From assembly GCA_023422005.1 (NCBI GenBank), contig JAEZSC010000207.1:1-43652 (forward strand): 43,652 nucleotides of DNA. The letters run 5' to 3'. This document shows, in pieces, positions 9,801 through 16,406 of this stretch (position 1 is the first letter of the stretch; each line of letters begins with the position of its first letter). The stretch is from Bacillota bacterium. Lineage in GTDB: Bacteria > Bacillota > Clostridia > Christensenellales > UMGS416. The notes beneath the pieces are model-generated. The model was not told the DNA's origin and ran no database searches. It saw only the letters and a list, made by a program, of their open reading frames with translations. A program made the position numbers and the translations under genes.

Positions 9801-9848
9801 ACGAGCACGAGCCCCACCGCCAGCGAACCCGCAACGGATAATCCATAA
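6813..9848 (+). CDS. Class A penicillin-binding protein (bifunctional glycosyltransferase/transpeptidase)
   Basis: A 1011-aa PBP1A-type enzyme that polymerises lipid II and cross-links peptidoglycan outside the membrane. From the TTG start: cytoplasmic tail (1-85), one membrane segment (about 90-122, very Val/Leu rich), GT51 domain with the catalytic Glu in EDSRFYTH (about residue 181) and GGSTLTQQLIKN, and then the transpeptidase with SxxK in GSAIKP, SIN, and KTGT. The C-terminal ~250 residues carry several Cys (CNMHYEHESC, QYCPEG, FCNYH) and end in a Pro/Thr-rich tail (PTPTPTPTP). The TTG start is preferred because GGAGG (6801-6805) lies 7 nt upstream; the ATG at 6759 has no such site. It is longer than the typical 700-900 aa because of the C-terminal extension. 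It is followed by a strong terminator. Confidence 0.93.
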   Translation: MTAKEFWETIKNRTARLLSRDDRHAMVRTKLTQLEQRADQRAATRQAAGAVDQAKVPLNVPPMDEEGAEKRSPDNRFHVFRSRIKPPNAVLGVAFTTVQLLVVVVLLLGVAVMGAVVGVAKAYVDTTPMLDIDKIQHQALSSFIYDGKGNLITNYTGMENRVWATIEEMPQYLQDAIVAIEDSRFYTHNGVDVKRIVGSFLNNMSESSGGGGGSTLTQQLIKNTILTSERTYKRKIQEAWLSMQLETQYSKDQILEAYLNTIPMGQSNYGVKAAAEDYFGKELKDLTLRECAMLAGLTKSPYTYDPRRNTYSRQRMDITNKRTDTVLMRMYELGYIDKTQYESSLQTSVSIKEKSTHNQMYDMPYFVEYAMDDIKRHMLKARGLDDTSQNREKVDMELRTGGYRIELTVDPDMQRIAEEQLFNYKKYPTMKAASRRYKDVDDGTGNIIRLTQPQAATSVIDYRAGEIKAIVGGRQVPTTRRTLNRATAKMSVGSAIKPIAVYAPAFDKGSSPATISLNVAAPIKGWGGRGYPGGQTYDGTVPLREAVQRSINIVAARTLLEIVSIEDSAEYLNKMGINDKTSIVNKDGPGLALGTSGISVIQMAGAFGTLGNKGEYREPLSFRKITDSAGNTVLDAKDIREVNQVFQPGAAWMMVDVLKDAVSGGTGSGARLKGYTTAGKTGTHSDGKSITFSGLTGYYSCSVWIGHDSNYPMVNAWGGTQSAPLFKAIMQAILDHQNLPNKDIIEDSPKSLGLVQGTVCGVSGLRPNAACSKDPLYKTVSDWFLKGTVPGDSCNMHYEHESCTSTHKLATQYCPEGEIEKGSVLLVPKSSPLRKISQVDLLKFFPTALLDFPDVDDLDNLTPDNKKYAAVFCNYHTEQWAEDKAQFDALSAQAAQLVSNVRTRMRTLGGLLSSGQTRNLKDKIATVETLMATKFVALPTPVDPAKVYTQLQTAYVDLQNYADAVLVEPTPTPTPTPSPVTEPTTTHKPRPTRSPRTSTSPTASEPATDNP

Positions 9849-9854
9849 CAGCCC

Positions 9855-9885
9855 GCCGCCGACGCCAAAGCGTCGGCGGCCTTTT
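9855..9885 (+). terminator. Rho-independent terminator of the penicillin-binding protein gene
   Basis: Perfect 11-bp GC-rich stem (9855-9865 with 9870-9880), 4-nt CAAA loop, then CTTTT. It starts 6 bp after the stop codon. Confidence 0.88.
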
Positions 9886-9911
9886 GTATGGCTGGCCTCT
9901 GGCTGGAATGG

Positions 9912-9917
9912 TATAAT
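9912..9917 (+). promoter_or_regulatory. Extended -10 (TGGTATAAT) directly before the MFS-like gene
   Basis: TGGTATAAT at 9909-9917 is a perfect extended -10. Transcription would be expected to start around 9923-9925, which is on top of the ATG at 9924. No GGAGG-like site lies before that ATG, which suggests a leaderless or nearly leaderless message. Confidence 0.5.
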
Positions 9918-9923
9918 ATGCCT

Positions 9924-11027
9924 ATGGCAATCACAGCGGAAAAGGATACCACGCTGCCGGCAGGCGCGCGCAGCCCGGCGCTGACCAGCGCGCTCTACGG
10001 GCTGGCTCATCTCGTTGTGGATTACGGATCCGTGTCCACGCTGTATCACGTGACCTCCGGCGGGCTGTTCAGCGCCCAGTGGATTGTTGCGCTCACCGTG
10101 CTCTTCGACTATACAGCCTTCGCGCTGCAGATGTTCCTGGGGCCGCTGCTGGATCGTTTGGCCGGCGGTGGCAAACATCACAACGCCGCGGGCTTGGGCG
10201 CGGCCGTGGGCTGCGCTCTGGTGGCCGGTGGTGTGTGGCTGGCCGGGGCTTGGCCGCTGGGCGCGGTGCTGGCAGTGGCCGTGGGCAGCGCGCTGTTCCA
10301 CGTGGGCGGTGGTTCGGTGGTGCTGCGGCTGGACCGGCGGCGCGCGGTATGGCCGGGGCTGTTTGTGGCCCCCGGCGCTTTGGGCCTCTTCCTGGGCAAG
10401 GCAATGGGCGGCAACGCCGATATCCCCTTTTTACCCGTGCTCTTCACGGCGCTGCTGGCGGCGGCGGCGCTGCCCTGCTTGCTGCTGCAGCCCCCGGGCC
10501 GCAGCACCATGGCCCGGATTCATCGGTTTCGGGGCATGGGTTGGGTCGTCGCGGCGCTGCTGCTGACGGTGGCGCTGCGCTCACTGACGGTTTTTTCGCT
10601 GGCGCTGCCATTGGCCAACGGTTGGCCGGCGGCACTGGCGCTGGCGGTCATGGCCTTCGGCGGCAAGGCGCTGGGCGGTTTTCTGGCCGACCGCTTCGGC
10701 TGGAGCCTGAGCACCGCGTTTGGCCTGCTGCTGGGCGCGGCGCTGCTGGGCTTGGGCAGCCTGTGGCCGCCCACGGCGCTTGCCGGCGTGCTGTGCGTGA
10801 ACCTGACCATGGCGGTAACGGTGGCGGCGCTGGCTTATTTGCTGCCCGGTTGGGAGGGCCTGGTCTTCGGCTTAACGGCCACGGCGCTGGTCATCGGCCT
10901 CGCGCCCACGGGCTATGGGCCGTGGCTGCCCTTTTTGCAGCAGCCTGCAGTGGTGGCCGGGTGGTGCGTGCTGTCGGCGGCGGCGCTCTATCCGGCGCTG
11001 CGGGCCGTGGAACGGCTCAAGAAGTGA
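9924..11027 (+). CDS. MFS-like integral membrane protein
   Basis: A 367-aa very hydrophobic protein with about ten to twelve predicted membrane segments. Short basic loops include GPLLDRLAG after the second segment and GGFLADRFG in the second half; both resemble the loop motif (GxxxDRxG) of major facilitator transporters. The first segment contains GLAHLVVDYGSVSTLYH. I recognise the architecture but not the substrate. It is slightly shorter than usual MFS proteins (about 400 aa). Start choice is uncertain: the ATG at 9924 and one at 9918 both lie just after an extended -10, with no ribosome binding site. The gene is alone between two terminators. Confidence 0.6.
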   Translation: MAITAEKDTTLPAGARSPALTSALYGLAHLVVDYGSVSTLYHVTSGGLFSAQWIVALTVLFDYTAFALQMFLGPLLDRLAGGGKHHNAAGLGAAVGCALVAGGVWLAGAWPLGAVLAVAVGSALFHVGGGSVVLRLDRRRAVWPGLFVAPGALGLFLGKAMGGNADIPFLPVLFTALLAAAALPCLLLQPPGRSTMARIHRFRGMGWVVAALLLTVALRSLTVFSLALPLANGWPAALALAVMAFGGKALGGFLADRFGWSLSTAFGLLLGAALLGLGSLWPPTALAGVLCVNLTMAVTVAALAYLLPGWEGLVFGLTATALVIGLAPTGYGPWLPFLQQPAVVAGWCVLSAAALYPALRAVERLKK

Positions 11028-11041
11028 GGTGTAGGCGCGAT

Positions 11042-11093
11042 GCGTCTTGCTGTGCGATGGATGCTCTCTTTTCGACAAGGCGCAACTTTTTTT
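11042..11093 (+). terminator. Possible terminator after the MFS-like gene
   Basis: GCGTCTTG (11042-11049) pairs with CAAGGCGC (11076-11083), including one G-T pair, across a long 26-nt loop. It is followed by AACTTTTTTT. The strong T-run favours termination; the long loop makes this less certain than the others. Confidence 0.45.
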
Positions 11094-11175
11094 ACATGTT
11101 AGCATTCCATATCGATGAATTAGCACAATTTTGACAGGTTCGGTCAAATCACTGGCATGTTGACAGGCCATCGGG

Positions 11176-11181
11176 TATAAT
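11176..11181 (+). promoter_or_regulatory. -10 element for the Gfo/Idh/MocA gene
   Basis: Perfect TATAAT at 11176-11181. Two TTGACA hexamers occur upstream (11131-11136 and 11160-11165), but neither has a standard spacing to it (39 and 10 nt); at 17 nt the hexamer is only TGGCAT. The leader to 11219 would be about 30 nt and includes AAGGAG. Confidence 0.45.
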
Positions 11182-11218
11182 CTCACATGCAATTCGCAAA
11201 CAAGGAGTCAGTTCAAGC

Positions 11219-12271
11219 ATGGACATGAAACTTGGCATCATCGGGTTCGGCGGCATGGGCCATTGGCACGCCGACAACGCGCCGCGGGCCGGCGTAAAGG
11301 TCGTGGCGGCATATGACATCGACGAAGCCCGTCTCAAGAGCGCCCGCGAACGGGGCATGAAGGCTTATGAAACGCTGGAAGCGTTTCTGGCCGACGAGGA
11401 AATCAATTTCGTTCTGGTCTCCACGCCCAACCAGGTGCACAAGGATCTGGCCATCGCCGCCCTGCGCGCCGGCAAGCACGTCATGGTGGAGAAGCCCGCC
11501 ACGCTGACCGTGGCCGACTTCGACGAGATCGTGGCCGTCAGCAAGGAATGCAACCGCATCCTGACCGTGCACCACAACCGCCGTTGGGACCGTGACTACC
11601 GCACCATGCGTGAAGTCGTGCGCTCCGGAGAGATCGGCAAGGTCTTCAGCATCGAAAGCCGTGTGTTCGGCACCGGCGGCGCCATGTTCGGCTGGCGCGC
11701 CTTCAAGGAGTTCGGCGGCGGCATGGTGCTGGATTGGGGCGTCCATCTGGTGGACCAGATACTGGACATGTACCCCGACAAGAAGGTCACCAGCGTGTAT
11801 GCCCAGCTGATGACGCTGCTCAAGCAGGAAGCCGACGACTATGTAAAGCTGCTGCTGACGATGGAAGACGGCCCGGTGGTCCAGGTGGAGATCGGCACAT
11901 ATGCCTTCCGCAAGCTGCCCCGCTGGTTCGTCATCGGCGACGAAGGCACCATGCTCATCGAGGACTTCACGTGCAAGAACGGCGGCTATACCAAGCCCGT
12001 GCGCACCGACACACCCATCGCGCCCATCGTCGTGATGACTGACGCCGGCCCCACGCGCATGATGGCCCCCCGCCCGCCGGAGAGCCAGAAGGATTATCCG
12101 CTGCCCGAAGTGTCCGCCGATTGGGTGGAGCTTTACAAGAACCTGACCGACGTGATGAATGGCAAAGCCGAGCTCATCGTGACGCCCGCCTCGGTGCGCC
12201 GCACGCTTACGCTGCTGGAGGCCATCTTCCGCTCTGCCGAGGAAGGCAAGAGCATCGAAGTCAGCATCTAG
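11219..12271 (+). CDS. Gfo/Idh/MocA family NAD(P)-dependent oxidoreductase
   Basis: A 350-aa cytosolic oxidoreductase. The N-terminal Rossmann domain has GFGGMGHWHADN (about 8-19), and the conserved EKPATLT (about 85-91) provides the catalytic-site lysine. The C-terminal alpha/beta domain has GGGMVLDWGVHLVDQ, with the conserved Asp/His. The family oxidises or reduces sugars, inositols and their derivatives; the substrate cannot be read from the sequence. AAGGAG lies 11 nt upstream of the ATG, and a second ATG two codons later (11225) is possible. It has its own promoter and terminator. A short copy of the 3' end of such a gene lies 1.9 kb downstream, after the SulP gene. Confidence 0.88.
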   Translation: MDMKLGIIGFGGMGHWHADNAPRAGVKVVAAYDIDEARLKSARERGMKAYETLEAFLADEEINFVLVSTPNQVHKDLAIAALRAGKHVMVEKPATLTVADFDEIVAVSKECNRILTVHHNRRWDRDYRTMREVVRSGEIGKVFSIESRVFGTGGAMFGWRAFKEFGGGMVLDWGVHLVDQILDMYPDKKVTSVYAQLMTLLKQEADDYVKLLLTMEDGPVVQVEIGTYAFRKLPRWFVIGDEGTMLIEDFTCKNGGYTKPVRTDTPIAPIVVMTDAGPTRMMAPRPPESQKDYPLPEVSADWVELYKNLTDVMNGKAELIVTPASVRRTLTLLEAIFRSAEEGKSIEVSI

Positions 12272-12293
12272 TTCATTCCACGCTTTTGCACAA

Positions 12294-12325
12294 AACGCCC
12301 GCCGGTACACCGGCGGGCGTTTTTC
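12294..12325 (+). terminator. Rho-independent terminator of the Gfo/Idh/MocA gene
   Basis: Near-perfect palindrome ACGCCCGCCGGT/ACCGGCGGGCGT (12295-12320), then TTTTC. Its CGCCCGCCGG core is shared with several other terminators in this window. Confidence 0.9.
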
Positions 12326-12360
12326 TAACCGTTATTCATTTCTATATAACTATAACGAGA

Positions 12361-12389
12361 TTGACATTCGTGGCTCCTTCCTATATTCT
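12361..12389 (+). promoter_or_regulatory. Promoter candidate for the SulP gene
   Basis: Consensus TTGACA (12361-12366), 17-nt spacer, TATTCT (12384-12389; 4 of 6). The leader would be about 63 nt, ending in GGAG before the ATG at 12459. Confidence 0.5.
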
Positions 12390-12458
12390 CATATACTGCC
12401 TATTCTCAGGTCGTAGCGTATCAAGCAGGCATAAGCCTGTGTTATATTTGGAGCGAAT

Positions 12459-14108
12459 ATGCGACAGACTACCCTCTCTCAACTCTACCGGCAGGAATTC
12501 CAAGGCTATACCCGCGCGAAATTCGGACAGGACCTGCTGGCAGGGCTCACGGTGACCGCCGTGGCGCTGCCACTGGCGCTGGCCTTCGGCGTGGCCAGCG
12601 GGGCCACGGCGGCGGCCGGCCTCATCACCGCCATCGTCTCCGGCCTGGCCATCGGCCTGCTGTCCGGTGCGCCCTATCAGATCAGCGGCCCTACCGGCGC
12701 CATGAGCGCGGTGCTCATCCTGCTGGTGCAGCAATTCGGCCTGCCCGGCGTGTGGGCGGCGGCGCTGATGTCCGGCGTGATTCTGCTGGCGCTGGGGCTG
12801 CTGCGGCTGGGCCGCATCATCAGCTACATCCCCGCGCCGGTCATCACGGGCTTCACCAGCGGCATCTCGCTGATCATCGCCATCGGCCAGCTGGATAACT
12901 TCCTGGGCGTGAGCACGCCGGGCAGCGAATCGGCAGCGCTCAAGCTGTTCGGCTTCTTTCGCGGCGGCTTCACGCCGGACTGGCATGCCATGGCGCTGGG
13001 TGCACTGGTCATCGTTCTGATGCTGGTATGGCCCAAGAAGTGGCAAGCCCGTGTGCCGTCTTCGCTGGCGGCCATCATCATCGCGCTGGGTGTGAGCCTC
13101 GCGCTGGGCTGGCAGGTGGACACCGTGGGCGATATCCCCCGCACACTGCTGCCCGACGAGCGGCTGACCTTCGCCAGCATACCCTGGGCTCATCTGGGCG
13201 ATTTGCTGGGCCCGGCAATCACGATCGCCGTGCTGGGCATGGTAGAAAGCCTGCTGTGCGGCGCCGTGGCCGGCAACATGACCGGCGTAAACCTGCACGC
13301 CGACCAGGAGCTCATTGCTCAGGGCATAGGCAACATCGCTCTGCCCTTCGTGGGCGGCGTACCGGCTACGGCGGCCATCGCCCGCACCAGCGTGGGCATC
13401 AAATCCGGCGGCCACACCCGCGTTGTCACCGTCGTGCACGCGCTGGGCCTGCTGGCCAGCATGTTCGCGCTGTCCGGATTCATGAGCCGCATTCCGTTGG
13501 CTGCGCTTTCCGGCGTGCTGATGGTCACGGCGCTGCGCATGAACGAATGGGATAGCATACGGTATATGTTCCGCAACCGCTTCAAGAGCGCCATGGCGGC
13601 ATTCCTGGTGACGATGGCCTGCACCGTAGCGCTGGACCTGACCAAGGCCATCATCGCCGGCGTCGTGATATCGGCGCTGCTGTTCATCAAGACCATCGCC
13701 GAGCTGAGCGTCACCGTTCAGGAGGTGGACCCCGACCGCCTGCGGGAACGCGGCATCGCCAACGCCGGCCGCTGCCGCCATGCCAAGGTCGCCTATCTCA
13801 CGGGCCCGGTGTTCTTCGCCGCGGTGGACAGCCTGCACGCAGCCTTCGCCGATCTGGGCACCACCCACACGCTGATCCTATCCATGCGCGGCGTGCCGCT
13901 GTTGGACCTGTGCGGCCTGCAGGCGCTGGAGAAGCTGGCCTCCGCATATAAGGATCGCAACTGCACGGTGATGCTGGCCGGCGTGCAGCCCGGCGTGCTC
14001 AAGATGATGGAGCGCGGCAGCCTGCTCAGGGATATCGGGCCGGAGAACCTGTTCTGGAGCGCCGACCAGGCCATCGTGGCCGCCGAGGAGCGCGGCTGCC
14101 CATGCTGA
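12459..14108 (+). CDS. SulP/SLC26 family inorganic anion transporter with STAS domain
   Basis: A 549-aa membrane protein. The transmembrane part (about 20-410) starts with DLLAGLTVTAVALPLALAF and contains YQISGPTGAM (conserved anion-path motif), AAIIIALGVSLALGW, and GGVPATAAIARTSV, all typical of SulP. A cytosolic STAS domain follows (about 440-545; RGVPLLDLCGLQALEKL, with the Asp of the usual DxSG site). Members move sulfate, bicarbonate or dicarboxylates; which one cannot be read here. GGAG lies 5 nt before the ATG. The STAS domain runs almost to the stop. The last codons overlap a reading frame that resembles the C-terminus of Gfo/Idh/MocA proteins. Confidence 0.9.
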   Translation: MRQTTLSQLYRQEFQGYTRAKFGQDLLAGLTVTAVALPLALAFGVASGATAAAGLITAIVSGLAIGLLSGAPYQISGPTGAMSAVLILLVQQFGLPGVWAAALMSGVILLALGLLRLGRIISYIPAPVITGFTSGISLIIAIGQLDNFLGVSTPGSESAALKLFGFFRGGFTPDWHAMALGALVIVLMLVWPKKWQARVPSSLAAIIIALGVSLALGWQVDTVGDIPRTLLPDERLTFASIPWAHLGDLLGPAITIAVLGMVESLLCGAVAGNMTGVNLHADQELIAQGIGNIALPFVGGVPATAAIARTSVGIKSGGHTRVVTVVHALGLLASMFALSGFMSRIPLAALSGVLMVTALRMNEWDSIRYMFRNRFKSAMAAFLVTMACTVALDLTKAIIAGVVISALLFIKTIAELSVTVQEVDPDRLRERGIANAGRCRHAKVAYLTGPVFFAAVDSLHAAFADLGTTHTLILSMRGVPLLDLCGLQALEKLASAYKDRNCTVMLAGVQPGVLKMMERGSLLRDIGPENLFWSADQAIVAAEERGCPC

Positions 14109-14155
14109 CCTCCTGCCGCTTCGCAGAGGAAGGCGAGAGCATCAAAGTCACCTAG
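14102..14155 (+). pseudogene. 3'-terminal remnant of a Gfo/Idh/MocA-type gene
   Basis: Translating 14102-14155 gives MLTSCRFAEEGESIKVT and stop. The end of the intact Gfo/Idh/MocA protein upstream reads LLEAIFRSAEEGKSIEVSI and stop, and the DNA is alike too (GAGGAAGGCnAGAGCATCnAAGTCA in both). A similar hairpin terminator follows both. The simplest reading is that a second copy of the gene once ended here and the SulP gene replaced all but its last ~16 codons, or that a duplication left this scar. It is not expected to make a protein. Confidence 0.6.
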
Positions 14156-14169
14156 TTGTATCATCAGCA

Positions 14170-14199
14170 AACCCGCCGGATATGTTCCGGCGGGTTTTT
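14170..14199 (+). terminator. Terminator after the SulP gene (may act in both directions)
   Basis: An 11-bp stem AACCCGCCGGA/TCCGGCGGGTT (14170-14180 with 14186-14196), 5-nt loop, then a T-run to 14199. It also lies 36 bp beyond the stop of the convergent methyltransferase gene and could stop that transcript. Confidence 0.85.
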
Positions 14200-14234
14200 A
14201 GTTTATATGTTGGGAACTTTGCGTTAAGCCCATA

Positions 14235-14999
14235 CTATTCGCTCAGCGGACTGCCGATATTGATTGCTTTTAAAACAATCATGCAAGGATACAGAGAACG
14301 AAAGATATCTTCTTCTTCTATAACTTTTTCAGGTAGTCCATGAAATTCATGGACTCTTCTGATATAGAACCCCATGTCAGTTAACATGTTGATGTACTCG
14401 CTGATAGGGCGACGATAGGTAACAAACTCGAAGTCGTCTTCGTCTTCCCATTTCCATTTTGTAGGACCAGTATAAAAATAGCTGTGGGTTTCCGGAGGGT
14501 CATTCCATAGATATTTCGAAGTGATACAGGTGGAAATGGCATCTGGTAAACTGCCGACAAATATTCCTTTATCTTTCAGCAATTTATTTATGTTCAAAAA
14601 AACTTTCTCGATGTTCTCGATGTACCCTAGAGCTGCCATAGAGATAACAACGTCATATTGGGCTTCTGGAAGATTGACTTCCTCCATATCAGAAACTATG
14701 AATTGTATCTCTACGTTTTCTCTCCTTGCATTTTCTCTCGCAAAACCAATCTGCTGTTCAGATATATCAACACACGTGATTTGGGCCCCTTGCTTTGCCA
14801 AAGCTATACCGCAATTTGCACCGCCGCAGCCAAGCTCAAGAACCTTTTTGCCCATAACGTTTCCTATTAATCTCCAATCGGATTCATTGATGCCTTTTTC
14901 ATTGCCATAATCAACTATATCAAAAGAAAATTTAACTACTTTTTGATATCGCGCTGCTTGCTTATTCCATGAATCCTTATTGATTTTATTGGTGCTCAT
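14235..14999 (-). CDS. Class I SAM-dependent methyltransferase (AT-rich)
   Basis: A 254-aa Rossmann-fold methyltransferase. SAM-binding motif I is VLELGCGGANCGIALA (about 53-68), followed by the acidic CVDIS and then YDVVISMAALGYI (motif IV region). The C-terminal part is rich in aromatic and acidic residues and has no recognised target-binding signature, so the substrate is unknown (small molecule, or a polyketide/peptide tail, are possible). Base composition is clearly more AT-rich than all neighbours, and codon use includes many AAA, ATA and TTT, which suggests transfer from a low-GC Firmicute. CGGGGTGA lies upstream of the ATG. A promoter at 15156-15161 gives an unusually long leader (~150 nt) with a hairpin. 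Confidence 0.82.
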   Translation of the reverse strand: MSTNKINKDSWNKQAARYQKVVKFSFDIVDYGNEKGINESDWRLIGNVMGKKVLELGCGGANCGIALAKQGAQITCVDISEQQIGFARENARRENVEIQFIVSDMEEVNLPEAQYDVVISMAALGYIENIEKVFLNINKLLKDKGIFVGSLPDAISTCITSKYLWNDPPETHSYFYTGPTKWKWEDEDDFEFVTYRRPISEYINMLTDMGFYIRRVHEFHGLPEKVIEEEDIFRSLYPCMIVLKAINIGSPLSE

Positions 15000-15161
15000 A
15001 CTGTTTCACCCCGCAGTCGAAAAGCTATGAAAACCTGAAAATAAACTTTTTTATACTCGAGCTAGGTATTACATACCATCAATCAAGAAGAGTTATTTCC
15101 TCGTTAAATAACCCTCTATCCAAAGCGGTCCGACAAACTCCTATTGGCTTAATCTATTATA
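15000..15161 (-). promoter_or_regulatory. -10 element and long structured leader of the methyltransferase gene
   Basis: Minus strand TGGTATAAT with TATAAT at 15156-15161; a TTGTTG about 16 nt upstream could serve as -35. The ~150-nt leader contains GTTATTT and AAATAAC separated by 7 nt (around 15093-15113), which can form a hairpin. AT-rich throughout. I do not recognise a riboswitch class. Confidence 0.45.
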
Positions 15162-15204
15162 CCATAAAAGAGATGTGCAACAACGATTCTATCTAAGCCT
15201 AAAG

Positions 15205-15238
15205 AAACGCGCCCGCCGGTGTCCCGGCGGGCGCGGAC
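15205..15238 (-). terminator. Terminator of the uroporphyrinogen-decarboxylase-like gene
   Basis: An 11-bp stem GCGCCCGCCGG/CCGGCGGGCGC (15209-15219 with 15224-15234). On the minus strand it is followed by GTTTCTTT. It lies 15 bp beyond the stop codon. Confidence 0.75.
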
Positions 15239-15249
15239 TTTTGCTTAGG

Positions 15250-16281
15250 TTAGTCCATCGCGGCGATTGCCTCATGCAGTGCGTCCAGCGTGCGCTGAGC
15301 GTCCTCGCGACCGGCAACGTCGAACTGCAGCACCGCGTGGGCTCCTCTGGGGTACTGCGCCGGCCAGGTGGGCGCCGGGCCTTCGCCGCCGGGGATGGAA
15401 TAGAGAGCCACGTGGGGCGCAAAGAACCCCCACGACTCCCGGGCGCTCTTGATTGGGCGGCACAGGTTGAGCATCCGCAGGCCAGGCACCGTCAGCAGGT
15501 TGGGCCACTGGCGCTCGCTGTCGGCGCAGCAGTGCATGCCCAGGCCACCGTATCGCTCGCTCATCTGGGTCAGCGTGGGCAGCGCGTATTCGCGGAACAT
15601 CGCCGGGCTGATAACGCCGATCTCATCCTCAGAAAGCGTGACGCCGCCCTTCATCACGTAGTCGGGATAATGAGACATGTAGACGGTACCATAACGGGCA
15701 AACCAGTCATCAAGAAAGCTGAAAAGCAGCGCCTTACACTGCTCTATGAGCGCGTGCACAGCTTCGGGCTCCTCCATCAGCGCCGGGTAGAACGAGTTTT
15801 TGTCCCACACGAGGGCGGCGATGTCCAGAGGGCTTTGGATGTCCGGCAGGCGCAGTAGCGCGTCAGGGCCGGCCAGGCTGCGCATGCGGTCGGCCATGTC
15901 AAAGAGCGTTGCCAGCCGCGTATCCTGCCAGCGGGGCGCCCGAAGCCTCGAGGCTTGCGCAGCGCTGTGTACCAGCGGCAGCGCAAAGGGATTGTTGTCG
16001 TCGGGATAGTGCACCGGGCAGCCCATGGCCTCAGCGAAAATCTCGGTGCCGGTGATGACGCTGAGACTGGGCACCGAATCGTCATCCACATGGCGCGCTT
16101 CTTCCATGGCGGCCTCCCAGGCGCGCACCGCCCAGTCCACGCGCTGCTGGGCGAACTCATAACGCAGCGGCGGCTGCGGCACGCCAACCTTGTCATAGAT
16201 GGCCAGCAAAGCAAAGCGGGCACTGCCATCCAGGCGGGGGAAATCCTGCCAGAAACGGATGCGTTGGGCGATATCCTTCAT
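15250..16281 (-). CDS. Uroporphyrinogen decarboxylase-family protein (URO-D/MtaA-like fold)
   Basis: A 343-aa protein with the TIM-barrel layout of the URO-D superfamily. Features include PSLSVITGTEIFAEAMGC near 70-90, YVMKGGVTLSEDEIGVISP (about 208-226) and GMHCCADSERQW (about 247-258); the latter matches the His/Cys zinc-ligand region of the corrinoid methyltransferase branch (MtaA/CmuA). It is therefore more likely a methyltransferase-like or sugar/lignin-metabolism paralogue than the haem-pathway HemE, whose substrate-binding arginines I do not see at the N-terminus. No haem genes adjoin it. AAGGAGG lies 6 nt before the ATG. Single gene with its own promoter (16308-16336) and terminator. 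Confidence 0.75.
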   Translation of the reverse strand: MKDIAQRIRFWQDFPRLDGSARFALLAIYDKVGVPQPPLRYEFAQQRVDWAVRAWEAAMEEARHVDDDSVPSLSVITGTEIFAEAMGCPVHYPDDNNPFALPLVHSAAQASRLRAPRWQDTRLATLFDMADRMRSLAGPDALLRLPDIQSPLDIAALVWDKNSFYPALMEEPEAVHALIEQCKALLFSFLDDWFARYGTVYMSHYPDYVMKGGVTLSEDEIGVISPAMFREYALPTLTQMSERYGGLGMHCCADSERQWPNLLTVPGLRMLNLCRPIKSARESWGFFAPHVALYSIPGGEGPAPTWPAQYPRGAHAVLQFDVAGREDAQRTLDALHEAIAAMD

Positions 16282-16307
16282 AGAGCCTCCTTATGCGAAA
16301 CAACAGT

Positions 16308-16336
16308 ATCATAGCTTATGGGAAAACCGTTTTCAA
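16308..16336 (-). promoter_or_regulatory. Promoter of the uroporphyrinogen-decarboxylase-like gene
   Basis: Minus strand TTGAAA (16331-16336), exactly 17 nt, TATGAT (16308-16313). The leader is about 20 nt and holds AAGGAGG. It lies back to back with the promoter of the P-type ATPase gene. Confidence 0.7.
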
Positions 16337-16348
16337 TGGGCGCGGCGG

Positions 16349-16377
16349 TTGACAAGCGGCGCAGCGTTCGCTATGGT
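16349..16377 (+). promoter_or_regulatory. Promoter of the P-type ATPase gene
   Basis: Consensus TTGACA (16349-16354), 17-nt spacer, TATGGT (16372-16377). The leader would be about 23 nt before the ATG at 16407 and contains GGAGG. Confidence 0.65.
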
Positions 16378-16406
16378 TATTCCGCAAACAGAAAGTGGAG
16401 GACGCC

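Noticed and set aside
12381..13868. Minus-strand open frame of 495 codons over the SulP gene
   Set aside because: Gln/Arg/His-rich mirror frame with no motif; the plus strand encodes a complete SulP protein.
15000..15249. Possible tRNA or known riboswitch upstream of the methyltransferase gene
   Set aside because: I could not find a cloverleaf, CCA end or any conserved riboswitch core; only a short AT-rich hairpin is visible.
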